From Oscillospiraceae bacterium (GTDB lineage: Bacteria; Bacillota; Clostridia; Oscillospirales; Ruminococcaceae), in assembly GCA_017829005.1 (NCBI GenBank), contig JAGAJF010000068.1:23481-87480 (forward strand): DNA of 64,000 bases. Direction: 5' to 3'. Of the stretch, positions 55,459 to 63,973 are shown piece by piece (the first letter of the stretch is position 1; every line of letters starts with the position of its first letter). Both the position numbers and the translations under genes were made by a program. Under the pieces are notes generated by a model, which worked only from the letters and a program-made list of their open reading frames with translations, made no database searches and was not told the DNA's origin.

Positions 55459-56790
55459 TTATTTTACCACATTTACGTGAAAAATGCTATAGTTTTTCAA
55501 AATATTTATAATTTCCTCCGAAAAAATTTCTCCCCCTGTTACCGCAGCAATTCCGGGAGGACAGCAGGAAACTGCCGCCGAGCAAATTCTGCCCACTGCC
55601 TTTTCAACGGGAACATATTCACGGGGAGCCATTGCAGCCTCTCTTATGCTCATAGCCCTTTCAAGAGGAGCAAGCCCCGAGAAATCCGGGAGCGGCACTC
55701 TTATCCTGGGCTGAGGGATGGACGAAAATGCCCTGCCGATGGCGTTTATCTCGTAAACGTCAAGCCCTGTGAGCATAAGCACCACGTGGGTGTTGTCCGC
55801 ATACTCGCACTCAATGTCCCACCCTCTCAGCACCTCTGCCAGGTCATATCCCGAATATCCCGAGGTAGGAGCAAGAACTGTCAGCTTGCCGCACTCCCCC
55901 TCTTCAATGTGCCAGTAGGGAGAGAGAAAGCTTCTGACATTTTCCGAAGCTTTTTTCATCTTGGAAAAATATTCGGGGGCTTCGTTTTCCATAAACTCGT
56001 TGCACATATCAAGGGAGCGGAGAATGAGATAAGATGGGCTTGAGGAGCCAAACATAGACATAATTTCCTTTGCATAGCCCTCATATTTTTCCAAAGATGG
56101 GTCATTTATATGCAGGTATGCGCCCCCCGTAAGCACAGGGAGCGTTTTGTGAGCGGAGTCGCAGCATATATCCGCCCCGTGATACAAGGGGTGGAGAGGG
56201 GTGCCGTTTTCGGGTATAAAGCGCAGATATGCCCCATGAGCATTGTCAACCAAAAGGCGGCAGTTATGCTCTCTGCAAACCCTGGCAATGTCATCAAGGG
56301 GAGTAAGCCTGCCTAAGTAATCGGGGGTGGTTATGTAAACGCATACGGGGTTACCTGCCTTTATTATGGCGGATTCTATCATATCCGCCGTTATCTCTCC
56401 CGAAACGATGGAGCTTTCGTAACGGGGATAGACCCATTCCACCTCTGCGTCAAGCATAACGCAGGCGTTTAAAAAAGCTCTGTGACAATTTCTTGCGGCA
56501 ACTATCTTCCTTGAGGGACTGCCCATAAGGCACATTGCAAGCATTGTGTAAATGCAAAGCGTTGAGCCGCCTGCGCTGTAAAGTGTCTTATATGAGCCGA
56601 ATATTTCCGAGGCTTTTTTCTCGCTTTGGGAGATAATTCCCTCTGCCTCAAAAAGGCTGTCCGCACCCTTTATTTCGGTGATGTCAAGGGCGTTAAAAGG
56701 CTCTCCCCTGCCCTTGTGCCCGGGCATATGGGCACGGATAGTCTCTTTTTCGGCATAGCTGTCGGTAAATTCCTTTATGGGTAAATTCAT
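55459..56790 (-). CDS. PLP-dependent Orn/Lys/Arg decarboxylase family protein (YaaO-like)
   Basis: The 443-residue protein has HMPGHKGRG at the start, the substrate/PLP region LYSAGGSTLCIYTM, LLVDNAHGAYLRFIP and the PLP lysine in DSAHKTLPVLTGGAYLH. It is about the length of YaaO of Bacillus, which lacks the wing of large inducible decarboxylases. Its substrate may be arginine or lysine; this cannot be told here. It leads the darA-holB-ricT group at 51 bases. Confidence 0.88.
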   Translation of the reverse strand: MNLPIKEFTDSYAEKETIRAHMPGHKGRGEPFNALDITEIKGADSLFEAEGIISQSEKKASEIFGSYKTLYSAGGSTLCIYTMLAMCLMGSPSRKIVAARNCHRAFLNACVMLDAEVEWVYPRYESSIVSGEITADMIESAIIKAGNPVCVYITTPDYLGRLTPLDDIARVCREHNCRLLVDNAHGAYLRFIPENGTPLHPLYHGADICCDSAHKTLPVLTGGAYLHINDPSLEKYEGYAKEIMSMFGSSSPSYLILRSLDMCNEFMENEAPEYFSKMKKASENVRSFLSPYWHIEEGECGKLTVLAPTSGYSGYDLAEVLRGWDIECEYADNTHVVLMLTGLDVYEINAIGRAFSSIPQPRIRVPLPDFSGLAPLERAMSIREAAMAPREYVPVEKAVGRICSAAVSCCPPGIAAVTGGEIFSEEIINILKNYSIFHVNVVK

Positions 56791-56819
56791 TTCAGATTTT
56801 CCTTTTTATATATAGAATA

Positions 56820-57506
56820 TTACGGCGTGAAGCGGCTGATGAGGACTTTGAAAATGGTATTCACAACTATCTGTGTCGCCGCACCCAGAATAAATATGAG
56901 CCAGGAAATATCCCAACCGCGTGAATTAAAGCTTATGGCAAAATAGAAAAATACAATAGCCAGCCACATTATGGCAGTCACGCCGCTTCTTATTTTTTTG
57001 AGCAGCTTTATCCTGCTTTCGGTGTCATCATTTCGGCTGATGCGGATAACGTTTCCGAACATATTAAAGCCCACCGTCAGCGCCGCACCGACTATAAATA
57101 TGAGCCAGGAATAATCCCAGCAGTCATTATTGTAATTTATCAGAAAGTAAAGCACCACGATAAGCAGCCACATTACGGTTATGGCAGCATTTTTTATAGC
57201 CTTGATGTTGCTCTCCTTGAAAACATAAGCATATTTTTTCATAAGCCTGCTTTTTGGGGAACTTTTCTCAAAAAGTCCCTCCTCGTGAAAGCCCGAGCCG
57301 CTTACCTGCTCAATAAGTCCGCTCACATCTCCCATAGTGCCGATGACCGCCGCATATGCTCGCTGAGGGGTCATGCCCGCGTTTATGCAGTCATCGTATC
57401 GTGCCTCAAGATTTGAAAGAATTTCTTCTCTCAGCTCCGTCACCGCAGTTTCGTGAGGAGCGTCCTTGAACAGATTGTCCACGTATGCCCTGATAGCTGA
57501 TTTCAT
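56820..57506 (-). CDS. HAAS/DUF1700-domain membrane protein
   Basis: From 57506 (MKSAIRAYVDNLFKDAPHET) the 228-residue protein has an N-terminal helical HAAS domain (residues 1-75, with MTPQRAYAAVIGTMGDVSGL), then four membrane spans in two similar pairs: AITVMWLLIVVLYFLINY / DYSWLIFIVGAALTVGF and GVTAIMWLAIVFFYFAISF / DISWLIFILGAATQIV, an internal duplication. It follows a PadR regulator, the usual partner of HAAS proteins. Confidence 0.85.
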   Translation of the reverse strand: MKSAIRAYVDNLFKDAPHETAVTELREEILSNLEARYDDCINAGMTPQRAYAAVIGTMGDVSGLIEQVSGSGFHEEGLFEKSSPKSRLMKKYAYVFKESNIKAIKNAAITVMWLLIVVLYFLINYNNDCWDYSWLIFIVGAALTVGFNMFGNVIRISRNDDTESRIKLLKKIRSGVTAIMWLAIVFFYFAISFNSRGWDISWLIFILGAATQIVVNTIFKVLISRFTP

Positions 57507-57537
57507 TTCTATTACCAACCTTTCCCTTGATACATCT

Positions 57538-57909
57538 TTATGTTTTTGGGTTTGTGCTGTTGTCCGAATTTTCGGCGCTTTTTGCCGCATAAAGGAGCTT
57601 GTCCACAATGGCTTTGGTCTTGTCCCAGTCCGCAAGATTGTCACGGTACTGCTTTCGCCCCGCATCGGTAATGGTATAATATTTCCGCCTTGCGCCCGAA
57701 TTCTCGTCTCCCCAGTAGGAGGCGATAAGCCCAGACTGCTCCAGCCGCCTGAATGCGCTGTATAGGGTGGCTTCCTTGAATTCGAAACGGTTTCCCGTAA
57801 GTTCTAATATATCCTTGTTTATCTTGTAGCCGTAGCTGTCGCTCACCGACAAAAGGGACAGTATAATGGTGTCCGTATGCCCTCGTATAAGGTCTGAAGC
57901 TATTGACAT
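57538..57909 (-). CDS. PadR-family transcriptional regulator
   Basis: The 123-residue protein has the PadR winged-helix: GHTDTIILSLLSVSDSYGYK, the recognition helix region FKEATLYSAFRRLEQSGLI and the wing ARRKYYTITDAGRKQY. It pairs with the HAAS gene 31 bases downstream. PadR-HAAS pairs are thought to sense envelope or phenolic stress; the ligand is unknown. Confidence 0.9.
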   Translation of the reverse strand: MSIASDLIRGHTDTIILSLLSVSDSYGYKINKDILELTGNRFEFKEATLYSAFRRLEQSGLIASYWGDENSGARRKYYTITDAGRKQYRDNLADWDKTKAIVDKLLYAAKSAENSDNSTNPKT

Positions 57910-57961
57910 TTAGTTATCACCCTTTCCCCGAAGCGTTGTTATCCAAGTCTTTCTGTTATAT

Positions 57962-57990
57962 ATGATAACACACAGTACCTCGCCTGTCAA
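57962..57990 (-). promoter_or_regulatory. Promoter of the padR-HAAS operon
   Basis: Minus strand TTGACA (57985-57990), 17 bp, TATCAT (57962-57967). An ATATATGATA run at the -10 may be the PadR site. Confidence 0.7.
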
Positions 57991-58131
57991 GGTATTTCGT
58001 GTAATTTAATCTGATTTTAATTTTGGAATATCCCATAAATTACCGATTATTCACAAATGACGAAGGCAAGCCAATTTAGGCGGGTATGCATCTGGCTTTT
58101 GTGTCTTATAAAAATTTTTTTCAAAAAAAGC

Positions 58132-58160
58132 TTGACAAACTCATTTCAATGTGATATAAT
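58132..58160 (+). promoter_or_regulatory. tRNA operon promoter
   Basis: TTGACA (58132-58137) and TATAAT (58155-58160) with a 17-bp spacer, a perfect sigma-A promoter. Confidence 0.9.
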
Positions 58161-58197
58161 AAATAAGCACTCTGAAAATGAGTGCCAAGCATAACAT

Positions 58198-58274
<77 letters not shown>

Positions 58275-58282
58275 CCTTAGTA

Positions 58283-58315
58283 AAGCCGTTTGATTCATTT
58301 CAAACGGCTTTTTCT
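58283..58315 (+). terminator. Hairpin between the two tRNAs
   Basis: AAGCCGTTTG and CAAACGGCTT form a 10-bp stem followed by a T-run, so some transcripts may end before tRNA-Leu. Confidence 0.75.
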
Positions 58316-58321
58316 CCAAAT

Positions 58322-58408
58322 GCCGCAGTGGTGGAATCGGCAGACACAAGGGACTTAAAATCCCTCGGGCTAACCCCCGTACGGGTTCAAATCCCGTTTG
58401 CGGCACCA
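58322..58408 (+). tRNA. tRNA-Leu (UAA)
   Basis: 87 nucleotides with a long variable arm, anticodon TAA, acceptor GCCGCAG/TTGCGGC and encoded CCA. An integrated element starts just downstream. Confidence 0.95.
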
Positions 58409-58410
58409 GT

Positions 58411-58450
58411 CCCCTGAACAACGCAGATACGTTGCTCAGGGGATTTTTTT
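58411..58450 (+). terminator. Terminator after tRNA-Leu
   Basis: CCCCTGAACAACG and CGTTGCTCAGGGG pair with one mismatch, followed by a T-run. Confidence 0.9.
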
Positions 58451-58490
58451 GCCTTTTTAAAATATTGATACAAGGCGAAAAAAATCATTT

Positions 58491-58543
58491 TTTCTAACCA
58501 ATTTCTAACCCAGCCGGCATTTCAAAGAAATGCTGGTTAGAAA
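58491..58543. other. TTTCTAACC repeats near the tRNA-Leu end (possible att/integrase arm sites)
   Basis: TTTCTAACC occurs at 58491-58499 and 58502-58510 in direct order, 11 bp apart, and inverted (GGTTAGAAA) at 58535-58543. Short repeats like these beside a tRNA could be recombinase sites. Confidence 0.35.
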
Positions 58544-58549
58544 TGAAAG

Positions 58550-58640
58550 AAAACAGGAAAACAAATCCGCTTCCATCGCTGAGAGCGGATTTGTTTCCAC
58601 CGAGCACTGTTGATAGCCTTGTCAGATAAGATATTAGTGG
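58550..58640 (-). pseudogene. Relic of an integrase 3' end with its terminator
   Basis: The 41 bp at 58550-58590 match 60241-60281, just past the intact integrase, with two mismatches. Continuing on the minus strand, codons reading KAINSA line up in register with the integrase end EAINKALG, and the stop codon is changed to a sense codon. It seems to be the tail of an older related integrase. A 13-bp hairpin (58559-58596) is kept. Confidence 0.6.
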
Positions 58641-58649
58641 TTATTTTGT

Positions 58650-58677
58650 TTGACATATCCCTAAATTGTGGTATAAT
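58650..58677 (+). promoter_or_regulatory. Promoter of the AlbA/ATPase gene
   Basis: TTGACA (58650-58655), 16 bp, TATAAT (58672-58677), 26 bases upstream of the start. Confidence 0.75.
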
Positions 58678-58703
58678 AAATATGAAAGGCAGGCGTTTGC
58701 AGT

Positions 58704-60218
58704 ATGATAGAAATAACGGATCTTAATAAGTATCAGGAAAACAACCGAATAGAAGCAAAAAAGGCTGCAGGCGGCTTGCCTAACAGTGTTTGGGAGACTT
58801 ATTCGGCTTTTGCTAATACTCAAGGCGGTATCATACTTTTGGGAGTGATTGAAAGAGAGGATAAATCTCTTGAAATTTTTGGCGTAAACGAGCCCGAGAA
58901 AATGATAAAAGAATTCTGGGATATTGTTAATAATAAGAATAAGACAAGTGTAAATCTTCTCACAGACAAAAATGTTGAGATCAAGGAGCTTGACGGTAAA
59001 AAAATCATCTGCATTAATGTGCCGAGAGCTTATCGTCATGACAAACCTGTATATATAGGCAGAAATCCTCTTGAAGGTTCATTCCGCAGAAACTGGGAAG
59101 GCGATTATAAGTGTTCGGACGAAGAAGTTCGTGCAATGCTTCGTGACGCTTCATATCAGACTTCCGATATGCTTGTAATTGAAGAGATGAATATGGATGT
59201 TTTCAATTATGAAAGCATTCACAGCTATCGTATGCGAATGAAATATTCCCGTCCCGGACATGTTTGGGAATCACTTGAAGATGGTGATTTTTTGCTGCGG
59301 CTTGGTGCTGTCGGCAGAGGTTCAGACGGCAGCATACACCCTACTGCTGCAGGACTTGTGATGTTTGGAAATGAGTTTGAAATTGTCAGAGAGTTTCCTG
59401 ATTACTTCCTTGATTACCGTGAGTGCTATGACGAAAATCGCTGGACAGACCGTATTGTTTCCACATCGGGCGAGTGGAGCGGAAATATATATGATTTTTA
59501 TTTCCGTGTTTATAACAAGCTTATCCAGGATATTAAAACTCCGTTTAAAATGGAAAAAGGGATCAGAATAGATGATTCTCCCGTACATTCAGCAATAAGA
59601 GAAGCACTTGCAAATTGTTTGATAAATGCTGATTATCACGGCAGACAAGGGATAGTTGTAATAAAGAACCGGGATCAGATCCGGATATCAAATCCCGGTG
59701 GTTTCCGTATAGACATTGAAACTGCTAAAAGCGGCGGTGTTTCCGATCCGAGAAACACTACCTTGATGAAAATGTTCAATCTTATAGATATTGGCGAACG
59801 TGCAGGAAGCGGAATTCCTAATATTTATGATGTTTGGAACAAGCAGAAATGGAATACGCCAATTTTAGCAGAAACATTCGAGCCTGAAAGAATTAAATTT
59901 GTATTACCTATTGGCAACATTGGAAAAGTGACGATAAATAGTGACGATAAAAAAGTGACGATAAATAGTGACGATAAAAAAATGGCGATAAATAGTGACG
60001 ATAAAAAAATGGCGATAACCTCCAAAAAGAATATTGATCAGAAACACTTGATCATTGAATTTATACAGGAATATGGTTCAGCTAAAAGCAGCGAGCTTTG
60101 TGATCTTTTAGGAGTTAAGTCCTCCAGAATAAAACAGTTGCTGCGTGAGCTTATAGATGAAGACGTTCTTGTTGCAAACGGCGGTAATAGGAACAGAACG
60201 TATTCATTAAAAGGTTAA
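58704..60218 (+). CDS. AlbA_2/Schlafen-type ATP-binding protein with C-terminal winged helix
   Basis: The 504-residue protein has an AlbA_2 (Schlafen-like) domain (about 10-150, with ANTQGGIILLGVIE), a middle region, a GHKL-like ATPase part (about 290-390, EALANCLINADYHG and NPGGFRID with GERAGSGIPNIYDVW), then a spacer made of VTINSDDKK/MAINSDDKK repeats (409-437), and a winged-helix end (SELCDLLGVKSSRIKQLLRE). Such proteins are often annotated as putative regulators and are common on mobile elements. It is oriented against the integrase and lies between the integrase and its old relic. A regulatory or defence role is possible, not shown. Confidence 0.8.
   Translation: MIEITDLNKYQENNRIEAKKAAGGLPNSVWETYSAFANTQGGIILLGVIEREDKSLEIFGVNEPEKMIKEFWDIVNNKNKTSVNLLTDKNVEIKELDGKKIICINVPRAYRHDKPVYIGRNPLEGSFRRNWEGDYKCSDEEVRAMLRDASYQTSDMLVIEEMNMDVFNYESIHSYRMRMKYSRPGHVWESLEDGDFLLRLGAVGRGSDGSIHPTAAGLVMFGNEFEIVREFPDYFLDYRECYDENRWTDRIVSTSGEWSGNIYDFYFRVYNKLIQDIKTPFKMEKGIRIDDSPVHSAIREALANCLINADYHGRQGIVVIKNRDQIRISNPGGFRIDIETAKSGGVSDPRNTTLMKMFNLIDIGERAGSGIPNIYDVWNKQKWNTPILAETFEPERIKFVLPIGNIGKVTINSDDKKVTINSDDKKMAINSDDKKMAITSKKNIDQKHLIIEFIQEYGSAKSSELCDLLGVKSSRIKQLLRELIDEDVLVANGGNRNRTYSLKG
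59928..60018 (+). repeat. 13/14-bp tandem repeat inside the AlbA/ATPase gene
   Basis: GTGACGATAAATA (13 bp) alternates with GTGACGATAAAAAA (14 bp), giving about seven copies with a 27-bp period; two late copies start ATGGCGATAA. The 27-bp double unit keeps frame, while loss of a single unit would shift it. Confidence 0.85.
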
Positions 60219-60240
60219 TAAGTATTATATTTCGACAACA

Positions 60241-60281
60241 AAAACAGGAAAACAAATCCGCTCCCATCGCTGAGAGTGGAT
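60241..60281 (-). terminator. Terminator-like repeat downstream of the integrase
   Basis: Second copy of the 41-bp repeat at 58550-58590. The stem ATCC-CTC / GAG-GGAT is weaker than in the first copy. It starts 4 bases past the integrase stop. Confidence 0.55.
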
Positions 60282-60284
60282 ATT

Positions 60285-61457
60285 TTATCCCAAAGCCTTG
60301 TTGATGGCTTCGGCGGACGCAATTTTGGAATTGTAGTCCAGGTGGCTGTAGAAATTTGCCGTTACATTGTAGGTGGAGTGCCCCAGCCACTCCTGGATCT
60401 GCTTCATAGAAATCCCGCTTGCCAGAAGCAGGCTGGCACAGGAATGGCGCAGGTCGTGGAAACGGATCTTTTTGAGGTTATGCTTTTTGATCATGTGTCT
60501 GAAATGGTCGGAAACATAGTTGGGGGATATCAGATTTCCCATGTTGTCAAGGCAAATGTAGTCAAGATAGTCCCTGTTGTACCCCTTGGGGATCAGGCTG
60601 CGGTAATATTCCTGCTTGCGCTGTTCCTCCAGAAGAAGCTCTTCGATGTGAGGTATCAGTGGAAGAACTCGTGTGCTTGAGGCATTTTTCAGCTTGTCCT
60701 CTGCGATAAGCTCCTCTCCATTACCGTTATATGCATTGATCACCTTGTGCTTAATGGAGATGGTTTTGTTCTTAAAATCAATAGCATCCCATTTCAGCCC
60801 GATCACCTCACTGCGCCTGAGTCCGTAGTATGCGGCAATATGTACGCAAAGCTCCATTCTGTCACCTTTGAAGCACTCGAAGAGCTTTGTAAGCTCCTCC
60901 TTATTATAGAAGCTTGCAACATATTTCACATACTTGGGACGCTCGGTTTTTTCCGAAGGATTAGTAGCGATCAGCTCCTGCTTTACAGCAAAGCTCAAAG
61001 CTTTGTGTACATTGGCATGGATGTGGATAACGGTGTTGGCTGAAAGCCCCTCAGCTGACAAGGTGTTATAAAACGCCTGTATATGAGCGGGTTTCAGCTG
61101 ATCAAGGTACAGATCGTACTGCTCGAAATACCTCTTGACCTTGCGTATGTTTTTGCAATACCCCGTATATGTGGTAACAGACAATGACGGCTTGATGGTT
61201 TCAAGCCATACGTCCAGGAATTTAAGGAATTTCACTCTGGTGTTGAGAAGAACTCCACCCCACTCAGTGTATTTCATTTTACTGTATTCTTCCTCAAAAT
61301 CCCTTATGATCTCCTTCCGCTTTTCTTCAATGCGCCGTTTCCCGGCGCCTTCCTTCAAGCCAGTGGAGATCCATTTGTGCTTCTTTTTGCCATATCTGTC
61401 CTTATAGGATACAACGACGTATATCGTTTGTCCCTTGATCTGAATACTGCCTGTCAC
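60285..61457 (-). CDS. Tyrosine recombinase/integrase
   Basis: The protein of about 390 residues has an AP2-like N-terminal DNA-binding part (QIKGQTIYVVVSYKDRYGKK), a SAM-like core-binding domain and the catalytic set: Arg in YYGLRRSEVIGLKW, HxxR in FHDLRHSCASLLLASG, His in IQEWLGHSTYNVT and the Tyr nucleophile in NFYSHLD about 20 residues from the end. It would cut and join the element at its attachment site. The GTG at 61457 sits behind GAGGGGGTGAT and is chosen; another GTG at 61466 lies within that site. Confidence 0.93.
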   Translation of the reverse strand: MTGSIQIKGQTIYVVVSYKDRYGKKKHKWISTGLKEGAGKRRIEEKRKEIIRDFEEEYSKMKYTEWGGVLLNTRVKFLKFLDVWLETIKPSLSVTTYTGYCKNIRKVKRYFEQYDLYLDQLKPAHIQAFYNTLSAEGLSANTVIHIHANVHKALSFAVKQELIATNPSEKTERPKYVKYVASFYNKEELTKLFECFKGDRMELCVHIAAYYGLRRSEVIGLKWDAIDFKNKTISIKHKVINAYNGNGEELIAEDKLKNASSTRVLPLIPHIEELLLEEQRKQEYYRSLIPKGYNRDYLDYICLDNMGNLISPNYVSDHFRHMIKKHNLKKIRFHDLRHSCASLLLASGISMKQIQEWLGHSTYNVTANFYSHLDYNSKIASAEAINKALG

Positions 61458-61501
61458 AGCGATCACCCCCTCATTTATGCTCTCTTATTTCTGCTCATAT
61501 C

Positions 61502-61813
61502 TTAGATCATGCTTCTGTATTTCTTAAAAGCCTTGTGCCACTTTTTTAAATCGCCTGTTGTAACGTGAATATTTCCATCACTGTCATAAATTACAACTGA
61601 TATGGGCATTGTTTTACGCATAAAGGCAATCTCCGAGTTTGAAAACGAGTCTTTGCCCCAAACTTCTTCGATATCCTTCTTGGCGTTTACCCTACAGTCC
61701 TTGCCATTGATTATAAGGTCAAGGTAAAAATTATTGTATTTGTGGATTCCGCCCTTGGCGCAGAAATATGAGTCCTCAGGCTCGATATTTCTTAATATAG
61801 CAATTTTAGTCAT
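61502..61813 (-). CDS. Uncharacterised element protein, 103 aa
   Basis: The protein (MTKIAILRNIEPEDSYFCAK and onward) has a compact alpha/beta look and no signal or span. I do not recognise a family. AGGAGG lies 8 bases before its ATG. It lies between integrase and excisionase-like genes on the same strand. Confidence 0.7.
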   Translation of the reverse strand: MTKIAILRNIEPEDSYFCAKGGIHKYNNFYLDLIINGKDCRVNAKKDIEEVWGKDSFSNSEIAFMRKTMPISVVIYDSDGNIHVTTGDLKKWHKAFKKYRSMI

Positions 61814-61878
61814 AATAATACCTCCTGAAAATCTGAAAAACTCTATCCCGCAGAGAACTCCACGGGATAGAGACTTTT

Positions 61879-62097
61879 TTATGCGGCGATGGTGAGATCA
61901 AGCATATAAGCTATTACCGATATCTTCGCAACCCTGATGGTTCGTCCGCAGGGGATAACAGCGATTTTCCCCTTGTGGATGATCTCATACACCTTCCTGG
62001 AATCAAGGTTCAGAATCTTACGAAGATCCTTGGTCGTGAGGATATCCGGGTAGTCCTTCAGCATCAGCTTATAGGCATCACGCAGTTTTTCGTTCAT
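61879..62097 (-). CDS. Excisionase-like helix-turn-helix protein
   Basis: From 62097 (MNEKLRDAYKLMLKDYPDIL, AAGGAGGT upstream) the 72-residue protein has the MerR-like excisionase helix: LTTKDLRKILNLDSRKVYEI, then IIHKGKIAVIPCGRTIRVAK. Such proteins direct excision of elements with their integrase. A start at 62106 would overlap the ribosome site and is rejected. Confidence 0.82.
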   Translation of the reverse strand: MNEKLRDAYKLMLKDYPDILTTKDLRKILNLDSRKVYEIIHKGKIAVIPCGRTIRVAKISVIAYMLDLTIAA

Positions 62098-62173
62098 TGT
62101 AATCACCTCCTTGTTGATGGCTATCTATTGATAGTATATATGGCTTAATTTTGGGGAGATTCGGTGCTATATA

Positions 62174-63856
62174 TTATCCTTTAGGATATGTGAGGCGTAA
62201 GCGCGCATAAGCGGAATCTGACTTTTTACCTACTCTAACACTTTCGGTATCGTAGTTTGCTTTGAGATGGTTTACACACTTCACGTTCGATAATGGTGCT
62301 GTGCAATTATCGCTGCAATATTTCTTATAGCAATGATATATCTCTTTGAAGAGTAGCGGCTCGACGCTTTCGTCATATTTTATATATATCGAAGCAAATT
62401 CCGCAAAGGAATTAGCCGAATGCTTATATGACTGGCGCTCTTCGTCCAGTTTATCTCTATAAGAAAATATTTTTCCGTTGTTCAGAAACCTCTTTGCACC
62501 CTCGATGGCAAACTTGACCAAGTGTCCTCTGTCATATTTGCAGATCAACTCATCAATCCCCTGGATCTGGTCTTACTCAGGGATGGAATTTTTGAAACGA
62601 AGAATGCACATTCTGCGGTAGTATGCTGAATCGGGATTGTCAACAATCGGAAGATTATTGCAGGCAAACAAAAGCATAGCCGTATTAATCATGGTAAACC
62701 CATCTTTGCCCTTGTTTTCCACCATAAGCTTGTCCCCGCCTGTGATCATTTTGAACTTCGAGAACTCCTTGTTTGTAATGGTGCTCATCTCGCCGGAAGT
62801 ATTTAGGTGCACACCGTTGAGCTGATCCACACCAAATCGATTTCCAAGTTGTTGGAAGGAGACGTGCGAGATGAAATCGTCGTCGATAAGGGACTCAATG
62901 AGTCTGAGGGCAACGCTTTTACCACTATCCGGTTCACCAACGAAAAAGAAGCCGCATTTGAGGTATAGCGAGATGTTTGTCAAGGCTATACCGCATATTT
63001 CCTGGAAAGTAATTCTGCCCTCAGGATCGTTAAAAAATGTTCTATCCATAAAAGCATCGAAATACTCGCCAGACTCATTGTAATACCTCGGATCATTGTA
63101 CGAAGCGTTTACCCTATAAAGAAAGGTGTTGAAATGAGAATGCGGCTCTAACGTTTCGGTCTGCAGATTATATACGCCATCTACCATTGGGATCAGATAA
63201 TCAGGCATAGTAGCCGGGGAGATTTCTCGCCTTTCTATTTCCCTGCAACCGGGCAGTATATTGACAACCTTGTTGATCTTGCCTGAGCCTACTATTTTTT
63301 TTATATGTGTGGGGATCAAAAGATTAAGATGCTGGAAGCCGAAATTTTTCGGAGAATCAGTCAGCAAAACCCATATCCCCAAAATATAAATATAGGGATT
63401 CCTTCCGATGATACAGAACAAAATACCCAGGCTTAACAATACCAGCAACAGTTCATATTCCGACATTTTGGAGCTGGGTACAGGAACTTCCTGTTGATTT
63501 AAAACCGCCTTGTCTGAGGTATTGATCTTTGCCTGTAATTCAGCAGTCTTCGCTTTGTTGATTTCATTGCGAATATCCTCTTGGCTAAGAGAAATTGAAG
63601 GTATTCCTTCTGGCGAATAATGAACCGTATCGGTTTTTTGAGGCTTACTCATACCGTCAGTCACAATTTCAGCATCAAGCATAACACTCTCGGAATCATC
63701 GACAGATGGTGTAGAATCGGTGCCAATTATTCGGGAGAGGTATTGCGGATAGTTGTCGAAATCCGGCTTAATGCTCTTAAGCCGGGTTACCACTGTATCG
63801 GAGATTTCCTGAGTGTCATCAATTTTGTCATTATTGTATGTTTTAAAGAAGCCCAT
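62174..63856 (-). pseudogene. D5/P4-type replication helicase, split by one in-frame stop
   Basis: The first part (63856-62573, 427 aa) has a Pro/Ser/Asp-rich start, a hydrophobic segment (LLLVLLSLGILFCIIGRNPY), and the SF3 helicase core with P-loop GEPDSGKS at about 307 and LLFACNNLPIVDNPDSAYYR. It ends FKNSIPE at a TAA (62575-62573). The same frame goes on as DQIQGIDELICKYDRGHLVK and IEGAKRFLNNGKIFSY, which is the expected C-terminal part, to 62174. A single TAA thus splits one 560-codon gene. It may be dead, read through, or the second half restarted at a TTG at 62548. No primase domain is seen in the N-terminal part. Confidence 0.82.
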
Positions 63857-63875
63857 TTTCCCACTTTATGCAAAG

Positions 63876-63973
63876 CTTTTCATAATACATCTTATGTAAA
63901 GTAAGTAATTATGTAAAGAAATTGATAAAAACAATGGAAACAAGCCAATAAATCAACCAATTTCTTTACATAA
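63876..63973. repeat. Iteron-like repeats upstream of the helicase gene
   Basis: TTATGCAAAG (63876), TTATGTAAAG (63892) and TTATGTAAAG (63909) are direct repeats 16 and 17 bp apart; the third extends to TTATGTAAAGAAATTG, whose perfect 16-bp inverse lies at 63958-63973. They could form the element's replication origin or an operator. Confidence 0.6.
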
